In this document: one piece after another, positions 1-10,620 of the stretch
Layout of the letters: the number at the start of each line of letters is the position of its first letter
How positions within the stretch are numbered: position 1 is the stretch's first letter
Translations under genes and position numbers: made by a program
Source of the DNA: Mytilus trossulus
Taxonomy: Eukaryota; Mollusca; Bivalvia; Mytilida; Mytilidae
Direction of reading: 5' to 3'
Assembly (NCBI RefSeq): GCF_036588685.1
Contig: NC_086376.1
Coordinates: 27,813,930-27,877,929, forward strand
DNA length: 64,000 nt
The notes under the pieces: model-generated
Database searches by the model: none
Told to the model about the DNA's origin: nothing
The model's input: the letters and a program-made list of their open reading frames with translations, nothing else

Positions 1-1057
1 TTTTGGTTCAAGTACCTTTGGCAATTAAAACCTGTATACAGTTGGCATGTGAAGTATTTTCACCTAGTCTTATATTTTTTTACCTTTTACTTTGCCTGTT
101 AAATTAAAAAAGAATATTATATTCTGCTATAAAATCAAGGAAAATATGCAAAAAAAATTCTATATATAAAAAAGGAGATGTGGTATGATTGCCAATGAAA
201 CAACTATCCACAAAAGACCAAAATAGCATATATATGTATACTTACCAGCAGTTTGGTGATTTTCAAAAACAAAATTAATGAAATCATTCCTATGTATTTT
301 TTGGAATCATTAAATAAATTAGAAGTATTTGTATTCATGTATAAGATATGTAATATCTTTTAAACAGTAAACAAATTCAAATTGTTAATTTTCAACAGAT
401 ATTTCTAATACAAAAATATACAAACTATACCCAAATGCATAATCAAAATTGAGGCATCATAGTAGGCATTCGTCGGAGAAAAACAGACACCACCGTGACT
501 ATATTCGTGGTAATGAATCCAAATAGAAGATTTTTGTAAGGGTTGACATTAAGTTGATTCGTGTGTGGCATTCTTGACGTTCAGTGTCAATTATGTCAGG
601 CATACTATGGCCAAGAACATTTGTAAAGTTTGTTGTCCTGGTTGGAGGATGAGACATTAAAAACTGACGCAACTAAACTATTGTGTTAGGCAGGTACACA
701 AGTTTTACATAATCTTTTAGTATTTTCAGTATTTGATACTGCTGATTTCTTAATCAGTTATCATATTCATAGTTTTATTTTGCATCCTTGCCAAATCCAT
801 ATTTTTTTTTTCTATTTTCATATACACAGCATACACATGTAATACGATATTTAACAATTGATAAACATATGCAACCGGATTCAGAAAAAAGACACCATAA
901 TAATATTATAACATAACATTTATAAAAATATCGTTGTCATAGCTTACACGGTATATCATGCGCTTAGGTACATTTAAATGATTTAGATTTAGGTTTTATG
1001 GCTATATCTTCAGTCATTATCAGTAACAGAACATCATATTTGGTTCTGTTTTTTTTT
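1..1057. other. AT-rich DNA without a recognisable gene
   Basis: No open frame of note and no domain-like translation was seen on either strand. The only recognisable piece is the head of a SINE-like repeat at 171-230 (listed separately). Long A and T runs and TA-rich tracts dominate. Confidence 0.6.
171..230 (+). repeat. SINE-like repeat, head fragment
   Basis: The motif GATGTGGTATGATTGCC followed by AATGAAACAACTATCCAC and AAGACCAAA matches the head of a repeat that recurs in this window near 10361, 17944, 21388, 30602 and 62388. Here only the head remains. It looks like a short, 3'-truncated or decayed copy. Confidence 0.6.
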
Positions 1058-2060
1058 ATATATAAAGACCGTTGGTTTTCCCGTTTGAATGGTTTTACAT
1101 TAGTAATTTGTGGGGCACTTTGTAGCTTGCTATTCAGTGTGAGATAAGGCTCCGCGTGACTTCCTGTTATTTTGTATAAATATGCATATAAAAAGTATGG
1201 GATGAGTATTCCATGGATTAATAATATAAAATCTATTCTAGATAGTTGTGGACTGTCACATGTTTGGAATGCACAGTACTTTGTTAGTAATACATGGTTA
1301 TATCATAAGGTTAAAGTTTGTGTTGTAGACCAATTCAAACAAAATTGGCACTCTATCTTATTAGAATCGCCAAAAGCTATTAATTATCGTCTATTCAAAG
1401 ATAATGCTGAAAGAGAAAACTATTTTAAGATACTAGATGATAAAAATATTATTACTTTTTGTAGATTCAGGATACTCAGTCATAAACTTCCTATTGAAAC
1501 TGGAAGGTGGAAAAATATACCTAGAGAAAATCGAAATTGTAAACTTTGTAATTCAGGAGATATTGGGGATGAATTCCACTATATTTTTAATTGTTCGAAA
1601 TTTAATCATGATAGAGAAAAAAAATTGAAACCATATTATCTAAATAGACCAAACATATTGAAATTTCATGATTTGATGAATACTAGAAACATCAGTATGT
1701 TGAATCATTTGTGCAAATTTATCAAACTGATTAAAAACAGCTGGACTCTTAGGAGAAACATTGTTAAATATATTTTTTTTATATAATATTGTATACATGC
1801 ATAATGTGTTTTTTATATTACATGTAGCTGGAAATATTTTTCCAGTTGTAGATCATACATTTGTATTAATTCTGACTTTATGTTATATTATAAATGTTTA
1901 TAATATCTCTGTACCATGGATTTTGGTTTATGAGAATAAAGATATATATAAGCAGACTTGAAGACCGTACCTTGATCTATCATGGTTTACTTTTATAAAT
2001 TGTGACTTGGATGGAGAGGTGTCTCATTGGCACTCATACCACATCGTCTTATATCTTTTT
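1058..2060 (-). repeat. SINE-like repeat, antisense, split by a LINE fragment
   Basis: Read on the minus strand, 2060-1960 carries the head of the family (AGATATAAGACGATGTGGTA, then the CATCCAAGTCAC block and the GTACGGTCTTC block), and 1157-1058 carries the next part (GGAGCC...CTCACAC...AGC, then AAACGGGAAAACCAACGGTC). The two halves join at the GGCTCCG/TGAAGACC point that is uninterrupted in the copies near 17944 and 62388. The 800 bp between them is a LINE 3' fragment. GACTT flanks the insertion on both sides (1158-1162 and 1955-1959). Confidence 0.7.
1163..1954 (+). mobile_element. 5'-truncated LINE fragment (C-terminal zinc-knuckle end of a reverse transcriptase)
   Basis: An open frame runs from the left junction to a stop at 1786, giving about 207 residues with no true ATG at its start, as expected for a 5'-truncated copy. 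Near its middle is a CKLC...DEFHYIFNC pattern with Cys-Cys-His-Cys spacing, typical of the zf-RVT-like end of mollusc LINE polyproteins. The reverse transcriptase core is absent. The tail holds AATAAA and a TA-rich stretch and stops at the GACTT repeat. A 5-bp GACTT target duplication and the nested position support retrotransposition into the older SINE-like repeat. The LINE clade is not certain. Confidence 0.7.
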
Positions 2061-3155
2061 TAAGCATTAGCTATACGTAGTCCACTACATAAGTCAATAG
2101 GAACTCTAGGTTTTGTTCTTTGTAAACTGCAAAAGGATGGGGATATCAGACAATTTGTAAAGAAGGATTTTTGTTATATGCTTTGAATATATATTAAAAT
2201 AAGAGAATCAACTAATTTTAAAAGATTAATCACACATTTATATTACAAAAGCTGAAAAATACAGAAATTTTTATCAGTGCTTCGGTAAATCAGTTATATG
2301 ACAGTTGTTATTCATTCTTTTGATGTGTTGAAGCTTTTAATATTAGTATTTTTGTCATTTTACTTTTTGCATAATTTAGATGATATGGTTTGTTTGTAAA
2401 TTTATGGAGAAGAGAATAATGTAATTGTAAATGCCCTAAGGTTGCAACTCCTTCAATTTACTTAAGCGGGTTCTGTTAGTTCTGTTGGGCCTTTAATTTT
2501 TTAAAGGTATCAAACAATTTAGATATGTTTTACTACTTTCAATGATTCTGGTTCAAGAATTCCTGAATCTTCGTGTCTAGCCTAGATTATACCTGCTGAG
2601 GATTATACCAGAAATACCTGCTGAGTACACGGAAATCAAATCTTAACATAATTTCCTGTTTGGCATGTATCATTCGTGACATTATCTGGTTGTCAAAGCT
2701 AACGATGTCAAAGTTATAAAGAGTAATTCAAATGGATCAAATGCTTTTTATTGATGTATGTTCCGTGGTCTACTTAACTAATATACAGAACTCATAAGGT
2801 TAAAAACCTTTTCTACAGCTGTATAATTATATTAAACGGAGAATAATCAATGACAGAAAGCGTATAAATATGTTATTTATTTATTTCCTATCTCCTCTAA
2901 TTATAAATCATTAAACGGTTGGTCGGATCATCAAATCCTGTCTATTCTTTCAATCCGTCTGTTGAGGCTAGTTATCTGTATTCACATGACCATCTATTAG
3001 TATAATTGTATGTAAACTTGAATAAAGCAAGTTTTAATTTTGAACAAACCAATAACTTGTTAACTGCTCATTGTTCTTAAACGTAAACCAACATACATGC
3101 AACTTTATAAAAACATAAAAAAGACAAACATATGTGAGTATCTGATCTGAGCCTT
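2061..3155. other. Intergenic, no gene seen
   Basis: AT-rich sequence with short open frames only. No repeat family was recognised with confidence. Confidence 0.5.
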
Positions 3156-3262
3156 CATTGTGTAAAGATATATAAACATTGTGTAAAGATATATAAACAT
3201 TGTGTAAAGATATATTGTGTAAAGATATATTGTGTAAAGATATATTGTGTAAAGATATATAA
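3156..3262. repeat. Short tandem repeat, TTGTGTAAAGATATA unit
   Basis: The core TTGTGTAAAGATATA recurs six times. The first three copies carry an extra TAAACA (21-bp unit) and the later ones do not (15-bp unit). An 82-residue minus-strand frame with repeated ISLHN arises only from this repeat. Confidence 0.9.
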
Positions 3263-3526
3263 AGGTTATTTATTACATCCAATGAAGAAAATTGAATTTC
3301 AGATGAGATAATAAATTAATTCAAGTTTATACAAACAATGGGCAGTAAATGTAAAAAAAAAATCATTTTAGGGTTGAACAGTTAAAAAAAATGTTCTAGT
3401 CTTTAACCTAATGCCAGAATATTTATATGAATTAATTTTCTCTGATTAAAATGTGCAAGTGCTAGCTATCTGGCATTAAGAATTTGGTTGAACATTGTAT
3501 TACTTATTAGTATGAACTGCACACTT

Positions 3527-3693
3527 TTTATTTTATTTTGGTTGATAAAAAAAAAAAAAAATGCCACCACAAGTTGAGCATGTTGAGGTAAACATATAAG
3601 GCTTCTTTCCTCAGGCATAGATTACTTTAGCTGGATTTGGCAAAACTTTTAGGAATTTTTGGTCCTAAATGCTCTTCAACTTCGTACTTTATT
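3527..3693 (-). promoter_or_regulatory. Candidate poly(A) signals for the TRIM-like gene
   Basis: On the minus strand AATAAA occurs at 3693-3688, about 160 bases past the stop codon, and again at 3537-3532 and 3532-3527. Any of them could serve the TRIM-like gene. No cDNA evidence is available, so this is inference from position. Confidence 0.4.
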
Positions 3694-3852
3694 TGGCCTT
3701 TTAAACTTTTTTGAATTCGAGCGTCATTGCACGTCTGGCGTATTTACAAAATTTAGTCCTGGTATCTATGATAAGTTCATTTATATACTTGAGCAAACAT
3801 ATAATTTTCTCTAGATTCCCTATAGTATATACAATGATGTTTTATGAATGTT

Positions 3853-5541
3853 TTAACAAAGTGAAATTGTCACTTCATATAATTTGGCGTCCTTGGCTTT
3901 ACTCCTTGTTGGTGTACAACATCCTATATAGAGCTGTCCTGTTGGGGTGAATACAAGTGAACATGGTAATACTATGTTTATGTCACTTGTTTTATAACAT
4001 GTCATCAGTGTGCCAACATTGTTTAGAATATGGAGTGTATGAGTGTTGATATCAGCTACAATAACATTGTCTCTAGGTGTTGTCACTATGTCTCTTGGAT
4101 TGAAAGGAATGTCTTTGTTGATCTCTGTATCTCCTGTATATATATTGATTATATCGCCTCCTTGCTTTAACACTACTACTCTATATCTGTCACCACGTAC
4201 ACTACCATCGACTACATGAATATAACCATTACTGGTACTGGTTATTCTCAAGATATAGGTAAATATAGGTTGTTTATGTTGATCGTGCTCATACACTCTC
4301 TCATGGTCTCCATTCTGATTCATCAGTATTACAACTCTTCTTCCTTGTTTAAGGAAGTCTCTATCATTACCTCCTACTAAAACTTTATTGTCACTAGTGA
4401 TATGGACAGCTGTAGGGTGGAATGGTGACAGATTACATACAGTGTCTGTAAGTTTACCCGTACTACTGATTACTTCTTGGAGTCCTAATCCGTCAGGACA
4501 CAGAAGTAGATTATTTGATTGCGTAACAGCCATACCATACACACTAATATTATAACTGGATATAACCTTTATGTTGTTTTCATCAAGTTTAACTTTTTGA
4601 ACTAAACCACAACCACCAGAACTTATCCAGAAAGTCTGATCAGTAGATGAGCTAACAAATGTTACAGCCTCTAATTCAGTTTGATATTGCTTATTTATTT
4701 CCAGATGAACATGCGGTTTATAAGAAATATTTATATCAAATTCCAATACCCCAATGTTAGACTGAGTGATCTCCTCTGGAATGAAGTTTAGTAAAGAGCC
4801 ATAACTTGATCTTGGTTGGGGTATTTGAATGTCAATAGAGTTTTCTAGATTGTTTACTTCTGTAAAGAACTTGGAGGCATCACTGATTTGAATGAATTCC
4901 TGGACTTCATTATTTTTGTTGTCAGCTTGTTTTAGTAAAACTGAGACAGCATTTAAGTCAGTTTTGATCATGTTAGAAACAGATTTGTGATTCTGATCCA
5001 ATTTATCTTTGAGCTCTTTGAAATGCTTTTCTACAGCTGCTTTGGCAGATTGTTCATGTTTAAGAACATCTTCCTGTACCTGCTTGTATTTGTAATTTTC
5101 TGATGATAAAAGTTGGCTAAGCTGTTCTTTTCTAGATACAATTACTTTCCTTTTCCTTAGAATTTTACTTTGTCCTTTTTTCAACTTGTCAAATTTCACA
5201 TCGTATCCTTCCTGAATTTCTGTTAGATCATGTTTTTTGTGTTTTTTTGCAACACAGGTTGGACAAAGAATACTTTCACATGTCTTACAATACCGACATA
5301 CATATTGTCCAGCATGGTCCTGACAGGGAATGTTTGCAAAATCCTCTTTATAAAGTCCAATTTCTTTGATATCAATTATTCTGTGATCCTCTGCTGTTTT
5401 TCCTCTTAAACGTACCTTCTTACAATGATTACACAATAAAAGGCCACACTCTAAACACTTCCATTTAATGGGTCTATCAGTTTCACATAATCCACATTTA
5501 TCAGGAATTTGTCCTTTTCTGACTGATTGTGAAAATGCCAT
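3853..5541 (-). CDS. TRIM-like protein without RING (two B-boxes, coiled coil, beta-propeller)
   Basis: A single exon of 562 codons. The frame is open upstream to 5583, but the first ATG is at 5541, and the MAFSQS start is like other bivalve members of this family as I remember them. Residues 16-53 form a first B-box with cysteines at 16, 19, 29, 32, 37 and 40 and a histidine at 53. Residues 73-104 form a second B-box (C73, H76, C82, C85, C93, C96, H101, H104). About residues 110-230 are charged and Lys/Glu/Gln-rich, as in a coiled coil. The rest has recurring hydrophobic strands with GG, ND and VADI turns, resembling an NHL or TRIM56/TRIM71-type propeller. No RING precedes the B-boxes, so ubiquitin-ligase activity is not supported. 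Bivalves carry large expansions of such genes, often linked to immunity or RNA regulation. The exact role here is unknown, and an upstream non-coding exon is possible. Confidence 0.82.
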   Translation of the reverse strand: MAFSQSVRKGQIPDKCGLCETDRPIKWKCLECGLLLCNHCKKVRLRGKTAEDHRIIDIKEIGLYKEDFANIPCQDHAGQYVCRYCKTCESILCPTCVAKKHKKHDLTEIQEGYDVKFDKLKKGQSKILRKRKVIVSRKEQLSQLLSSENYKYKQVQEDVLKHEQSAKAAVEKHFKELKDKLDQNHKSVSNMIKTDLNAVSVLLKQADNKNNEVQEFIQISDASKFFTEVNNLENSIDIQIPQPRSSYGSLLNFIPEEITQSNIGVLEFDINISYKPHVHLEINKQYQTELEAVTFVSSSTDQTFWISSGGCGLVQKVKLDENNIKVISSYNISVYGMAVTQSNNLLLCPDGLGLQEVISSTGKLTDTVCNLSPFHPTAVHITSDNKVLVGGNDRDFLKQGRRVVILMNQNGDHERVYEHDQHKQPIFTYILRITSTSNGYIHVVDGSVRGDRYRVVVLKQGGDIINIYTGDTEINKDIPFNPRDIVTTPRDNVIVADINTHTLHILNNVGTLMTCYKTSDINIVLPCSLVFTPTGQLYIGCCTPTRSKAKDAKLYEVTISLC

Positions 5542-5924
5542 TTCAGTACACTTCAACAGGTGTATTATTTTCCTTGTTTGCAATCAGGTTGTCATGGCCT
5601 CCTTGTCAACCTAATCCAAGGTAAACTGTTTTTAGAAACATTTTTCGATCTTTAAATACTCATTTCTCAGTTTATAAATACTGCTTATTTGTAGTATAAA
5701 TAAACTTTAAATCGATATTTAAAGTTTATGAATAGGTGTACATGAATATCACCCTGTATAACATGTATAATAAACGCAAATTTTATTTGATTTAAAAACC
5801 TTTGTGATCAATATTGGTAATGATCTGACTTAGTGTGGTCAGGGGATATTAAACGTAGACTGACATGTACATATCTGCTTATTTTTATATAGTATGTAAA
5901 AATACTGTTCAGACATAAAAGAGG
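5542..5924. other. Upstream region of the TRIM-like gene
   Basis: AT-rich, with no core promoter that I can place with confidence and no coding potential seen. A short inverted A/T tract (TTTAAATCGATATTTAAA) lies near 5706. Confidence 0.35.
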
Positions 5925-6450
5925 GACTAAAGATACCAAAGGGACAGTCAAACTCATAAATCTAAAACAAACTGACAACGCCATGGCTAAAAATGAAAAG
6001 GACAAACAGAAAAACAATAGTACACATGACACAACATAGAAACCATTGATCTGTTCAAATAAACCTGCATCAGGAGGAAAGTGGATCGTAACCCTTGGCT
6101 AGGGAAGATGATCGAGACGGTATTAGTAAAATAATTGTTAAAAATTTCTACATTTATAAACATCTGTCTTAAGATACAACAGTAAAGGGATTTTTGTACA
6201 GATCTCTTATGTCCACCAATCAAACAAGGATGCAGTCCGTTAACTTGCAATGAAAAACTTCAACTTTAGTAATTACCATTATAAATCTGAGACAAATTAA
6301 ATAGATTGAATGACATAGATACGATTTGGAACTGAATAAACTCATGCGAGATAAACTTGAGAAAAAGAAGTAAATGGAACGACAAATGGTTGAAATGATG
6401 TTAAAATAATTAGAAAGTTGGATGGTCAAGTTCATTTGACAACGTCTATA
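5918..6450 (+). repeat. Dispersed repeat of the 'GACAACGCCATGGCTAAAAA' type
   Basis: The block AGAGGGACTAAAGATACC through AAACTGACAACGCCATGGC and ACACATGACACAACATAGA is one I recognise as very abundant in mussel genomes. Its 3' limit is unclear. The three overlapping minus-strand frames here are products of the repeat, not genes. Whether the family is a SINE, a non-autonomous DNA element or a LINE remnant is not decidable from one copy. Confidence 0.5.
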
Positions 6451-7162
6451 TATATAACAATGACACTGTCACAACTACCTCAATTATACAATAAAAAACA
6501 CAGCGATTATGTCATCACTCAATGAAAAATTCATACATTAAACATTTAATATGCAGAAACGGAAATGGTAATATCATCAACCACAAATGAACTTGCATGA
6601 TACAATTCAGAACATATACATACCAAAAAGAGATGTTTATGGTCAATTTGGGCCAACTTCAAACGCTGTGAAGCATCCGTTTGGCATATCACCTTCCCAG
6701 ATTATAAGGCAATAAGCTAATATCTCTTCTTTTTAAATACAAACCAATGCCAGTTAAAGAAACAATCGGATCACAAACAAAACGAGGAAGACAAGAATGT
6801 ATGTCACAGAAAATGTTCGAGGTTTTCATAAAAGAAATCAAGGGCGACATGCCATTTACAAAATAACTTCAAAAACACTCAAACTAGTAGATATACGGCC
6901 ACAAACTATTTCAAACCTGAACTAGAAGAGATCTTAGACTCTGTTAACCAAATATAATATTTGGAACTGAAACTTGGCTAGATAAAGAAACATCCTCATC
7001 TGATTACTTATCAATATAAGACTACAATGTATACAGGAAAGATCGTCCACCAAATGAAAAAAATCAAAGTTTCATGGTGGTGTCCTAATTGCCATATCAA
7101 AAGACATCATATCTGATGAAATCTCAGAACTACAAACAAACTGTGAGAATGTATGGGCTGAA

Positions 7163-7363
7163 GTGCATACAGCCAACTCCAGAAAATTAATTCTTGGTTG
7201 CTACTACAGACCACCTTCAGGCACAGGTTCTTCACTTGAAGAACTTAATACATCTCTAAGCCGTACAAATGGGAACTCAAAAGCTACTATAATCTTAGGG
7301 GGATTTCAACCTTGGTCATATAGACTGGCAAATACCACCAGTAATTCCTGGAAAGCCAGATAA
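7163..7363 (+). pseudogene. LINE endonuclease fragment
   Basis: This frame holds the central endonuclease part (KLILGCYYRPP, then TIILGG). It begins in mid-domain with a non-ATG codon and ends at a frameshift within the degenerate GDFN motif. Upstream endonuclease residues continue in other frames from about 6960. Confidence 0.7.
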
Positions 7364-7548
7364 CTTTCAACACAAAATTTTAATTGACATAATAAATGAC
7401 CACTCCCTGGAGCAAATAGTAGACAAACCAACAAGAGGTGAAAGAATACTTCATCTTATCTTAACAAATGCACCAAACATAAAAAATAAACTGGAATTAA
7501 TGCCACCTATTGGTAATGCAGATCATGACTTCGTATTCACTCAATGTA

Positions 7549-7950
7549 CTCTTTCAAAAATCAATTAACACTCATAAAATACCTACATACTGGAAACATG
7601 CAAATGTCTGTCCTGCATTCAAAAAAGGCGACAAAAACAATGCCATAAATTACAGGCCAATTTCACTAACATTTATACTTTGCAAAATAATGGAGCATAT
7701 CATAGCTAGTCAAGTAATGGAACATCTTGAAAAAAACAATATTTTATATGATTTACAACATGGTTTCCGATCAAAACGCTCCTGTGAGACACAATTACTA
7801 TCTTTCCTTCAGGACCTTGCAAGAGATAACAATATTAACATACAAACTGATGTCGTTGTGTTGGACTTTGTCAAAGCTGTCCCTCACAAAAGGTTTCTTT
7901 ACAAATTAAAACACTACGGCGTAGACAATAAATTTAATACCTTGGAATGA
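7549..7950 (+). pseudogene. LINE reverse transcriptase fragment, fingers and palm start
   Basis: It contains ANVCPAFKKGD, NYRPISLT, HGFRSKRSCETQ and a VVLDF segment that corresponds to the first catalytic aspartate region. Three residues expected before VPHKR are missing. The segment starts just after the endonuclease DHD motif, which marks an internal deletion, and ends at a TGA near 7948. Confidence 0.75.
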
Positions 7951-7986
7951 ATTGGTGACTTTTTACACAATCGTACACAAACAGTC

Positions 7987-8349
7987 ATGCTAGATGGAGA
8001 ACAATCAGAACAAATTGGGGTAGCATATGGGGTACCACAGGGCACTGTCCTTGGTCCTATTTTATTCCTCATTTACATTAACGATTTCCCAGAATATTTA
8101 CAACACAGCACCTTAAGATTATTTGACGATGACAGCATCATCTATAGAAACATCAAAAACACAGATGATGCTGCCAAACTACAACAGGACTTAAATTCAG
8201 CGGCACAATGGGAAAATGAGTGGTTAATGTCATTCCATCCAGACAAATGCTCTATACTAAGAATTACACACAAAAAAAAAAGAAAACCAGTCAACCATGA
8301 CTACATCCTTCATGGTCACATCCTCCAAACTGAAACAGCTACAAAATAA
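7987..8349 (+). pseudogene. LINE reverse transcriptase fragment, palm catalytic part
   Basis: It holds GVPQGTVLGPILFLIYINDF and the second catalytic motif as LRLFDDDSIIY, where this family normally has FADD. The two C-terminal aspartates are kept. The frame ends at a TAA near 8347. Confidence 0.75.
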
Positions 8350-8495
8350 TTATGCATAACCATCCAATTTGATCTAAAATGGAATAAACACATTAATAAT
8401 GTAACAGCAAATGCAAACAGACAACTGATTCACAACTTAATTTTCTAAAACGTAACCTTAAAGTTTCATCCCAAAAAATCAAAGAAAGGGCATAC

Positions 8496-8957
8496 ATGTC
8501 ATTAGTCAGACCTAAGCTTGAGTACAGCTCTTGCGTCTGGGACCCTCACACCAAAAGTCAAATCAACCAAATTGAGATGGTCCAACGAAGAGCTGCTCGC
8601 TACACATGTAATAAATATCACAATACCAGCTCTGTCTCAAACATTCTTGATCACCTACAGTGGCCCACATTAGAACTGAGACGTATACAAACAAGACTAG
8701 TGGTATTATATAAGATCATACACCAACACATAGCAATTTACCCTAAAGATCTTCTTGTTAAATCAGACAGTAGAACAAGACATAAACATACCCACCACTT
8801 TAAACAAATTCAAACAAATAAAGAAGCATACAAGTTTTCATTTTATCCACATACAATAGTACAATGGAACCTACTTCCTACATCAGCAATCCTTTGTACA
8901 ACAGTCGACGACTTCAAAGAGCAGATATCTATATCTGCTCTTTCACAAATATTCTAA
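8496..8957 (+). pseudogene. LINE reverse transcriptase C-terminal fragment
   Basis: The motifs RPKLEYSSCVWDP and IEMVQRRAARYT are characteristic of the thumb and C-terminal end of jockey/CR1-like polyproteins. The frame ends at 8957 and is followed by a non-coding 3' end. Confidence 0.75.
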
Positions 8958-9316
8958 AAACTGCATAATGTACTGCATGTACATAGTTATAACAAGAAAT
9001 ATACATAGGATATCAATCCACAAAAAAAAATCACTGTTATATTTTTACTTTATTTATTTTTTCTAAGCACTAATGCAATGTAACGTAATATTACTGCAAA
9101 TTTATTTCTTTTAAATTGTAAATAAGCCACGCATGCAACGGCACGTAATAGTCAAAGTTGTGACTGAGTGCGGAAATATGAAGATAGATAGATAGAGTAG
9201 GACAAGGAATTTATTCCCTATTTATCAATATTGAAAAATCATTTATTAATATTAAAAAAAATCATTTATTAAAATATTAAAAAATCATTCATTAATATTA
9301 CAAAATATTTTTTGAT

Positions 9317-9500
9317 AATTCGCCGTTTCAGAATCTAATGCATTCTGGGTAATATTTTCAAAAATATACACCGAAACGTCTTGATTGGATGAAAACGTCC
9401 AAAACAATGGAAATTCGACCAATGTGGTGACGTTATTTTAGTTTTTGGGGTACGAACAATGAAATTACCCATATTCCTTTAGATTCTGAAACGGCCAATT
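9317..9500. mobile_element. MITE-like element with GCCGTTTCAGAATCTAA ends
   Basis: The left end AATTCGCCGTTTCAGAATC and the right end GATTCTGAAACGGCCAATT are inverted copies about 17 bp long, extended by an ATTCTGGGTAAT/ATTACCCATAT match. AATT borders both ends and may be a target duplication. The interior is non-coding. The superfamily is unknown. Confidence 0.6.
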
Positions 9501-9661
9501 AATAAATCGATTTTTTAATATTGAATAATACGCCGATTTTTTTATAATTAATCATTAAAATGAATATTTAATATTAAAAAAGATGCGTCTTTATATTTTA
9601 GTCTTGTGTTCGGCATGACAAGATGGCCTTTTTTAAAAGGCACTGGCTACGGTTACATGGA

Positions 9662-9695
9662 AATGTAACAATAATAAAAATATTATTGTTACATT
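9662..9695. repeat. Perfect hairpin in the left arm
   Basis: ATGTAACAATAATA, a four-A loop, then TATTATTGTTACAT gives a 14-bp perfect stem, extended by one A/T pair. The mirror copy lies at 11450-11484. Confidence 0.85.
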
Positions 9696-10039
9696 GGAGA
9701 CTAATTGCCGGAATGCATTGTTGGGTACGGAATCGATTAATTACGAATGTAACAATAATTATTGAAGCTACGGTTACATGGCGTTATTGTTACATTAATT
9801 ATAATAGAGAGGGTCTGAATAATATATCAATGACCGCTGTGGATCAATTATGTAAACTGAGAATTGACTGTAAAAAGAAAATACACTTTCGGGACGTCGG
9901 GAACGGGTGTTTTTAAGATCGAAATTTCAGGATTTACCATTTCGGGATCCGGGATTTCTTTTTTTCGAATTTCGGGATGTCGAGAGAATTAATTTGTATA
10001 ATAAATTCAGAACCTCGGGATTTCATGTTTTTAAGCCCG

Positions 10040-10205
10040 GGATATTGGGATCAGGGCCCCTCCGCAGTGGCGGATCCAGAAATTTTAATACGCAGGGGCC
10101 CGCTCCGGTCATGCTTTAGTGATTCCCTATATAAGCAACCGATTATTTTCCAGAAAGGGGGGGGGGGCGGGTCCCCTAAATCCGCCTCTGCCCCGACCCC
10201 CCCTT
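10040..10205. repeat. Remnant of repeat ends of the GGCGGATCCAG type
   Basis: AGTGGCGGATCCAG at 10066 resembles the terminal motif of the element ending at 16585. A G-run followed by CGGGTCCCCTAAATCCGCCTCTG near 10150-10190 looks like the opposite end. The piece appears to be a small deleted copy. Confidence 0.4.
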
Positions 10206-10360
10206 TAATGAATGTTCATAATATACAGATAAGCGCTAAAATTATTCATGCGTCATTAAAATTAATAGAGAACAAACAAACAAAAAAGGATTTTTTTGTG
10301 GAAAAGAAGGAGCCGGGCTAGAAAAACAATTATCCTGTCCAAAATTACCTGTGAAAAAAA

Positions 10361-10620
10361 AGAAGATGTGGTATGAATGCCAATGAGACAGCTCTCCACA
10401 AGAGACCAAAATGACACAGAAATTAACGTTTAATGGTCACCTTACGGCCTTCAACAATAATCAAAAGCCGATACTGCATAGTCTGATATAAAAGGCCCCG
10501 AAATGACAATGTAAAACAATTCAAATGAGAAAACTAAAAGCCTTATTTATGTACAAAAAATGAACGAAAACCAAATATCACTGAACCACTGAATTACAGG
10601 CTCCTGACTGGAATGTTCAT
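10361..10620 (+). repeat. SINE-like repeat, nearly complete copy
   Basis: It starts AGAAGATGTGGTATGAATGC, passes through GAGACAGCTCTCCACAAGAG and ACCAAAATGACACAGAAATT, and continues with CCTTACGGCCTTCAACAATA. The head is shared with the other copies. The CACAAGAGACC branch marks a second subfamily, also seen at 171 and 21388. Confidence 0.7.

Larger units (their letters stand above)
6890..9200 (+). pseudogene. Broken jockey/CR1-type LINE (endonuclease and reverse transcriptase remnants)
   Basis: The translation shows an APE-type endonuclease with a TETWLD motif (near 6965), GVLIAIS (near 7080) and a YYRPP motif (near 7205). The usual GDFN motif reads GGFQPW here, and a DHD end motif lies near 7525. 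Reverse transcriptase follows: NYRPISLT near 7648, HGFRSKRSCETQ near 7760, YGVPQGTVLGP near 8015, and the catalytic motif reading FDDD near 8121 instead of FADD. A C-terminal region ends at 8957. Frameshifts and stops separate the pieces at about 7080, 7365, 7948 and 8347. The endonuclease end runs directly into the reverse transcriptase start at about 7545, so some 200 or more codons are deleted. The FDK of the VPHKR region is also missing. The copy ends near 9196 in a short GATA microsatellite, a usual tail for this group. It cannot make a working protein. Confidence 0.85.

Noticed and set aside
3711-3950. A 79-codon plus-strand frame at the 3' end of the TRIM-like gene
   Set aside because: It overlaps the conserved minus-strand coding sequence and has no features of its own.
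9623-10321. Plus-strand frames of 70-114 codons
   Set aside because: They fall within the inverted-repeat element and repeat ends and translate low-complexity or repeat sequence.
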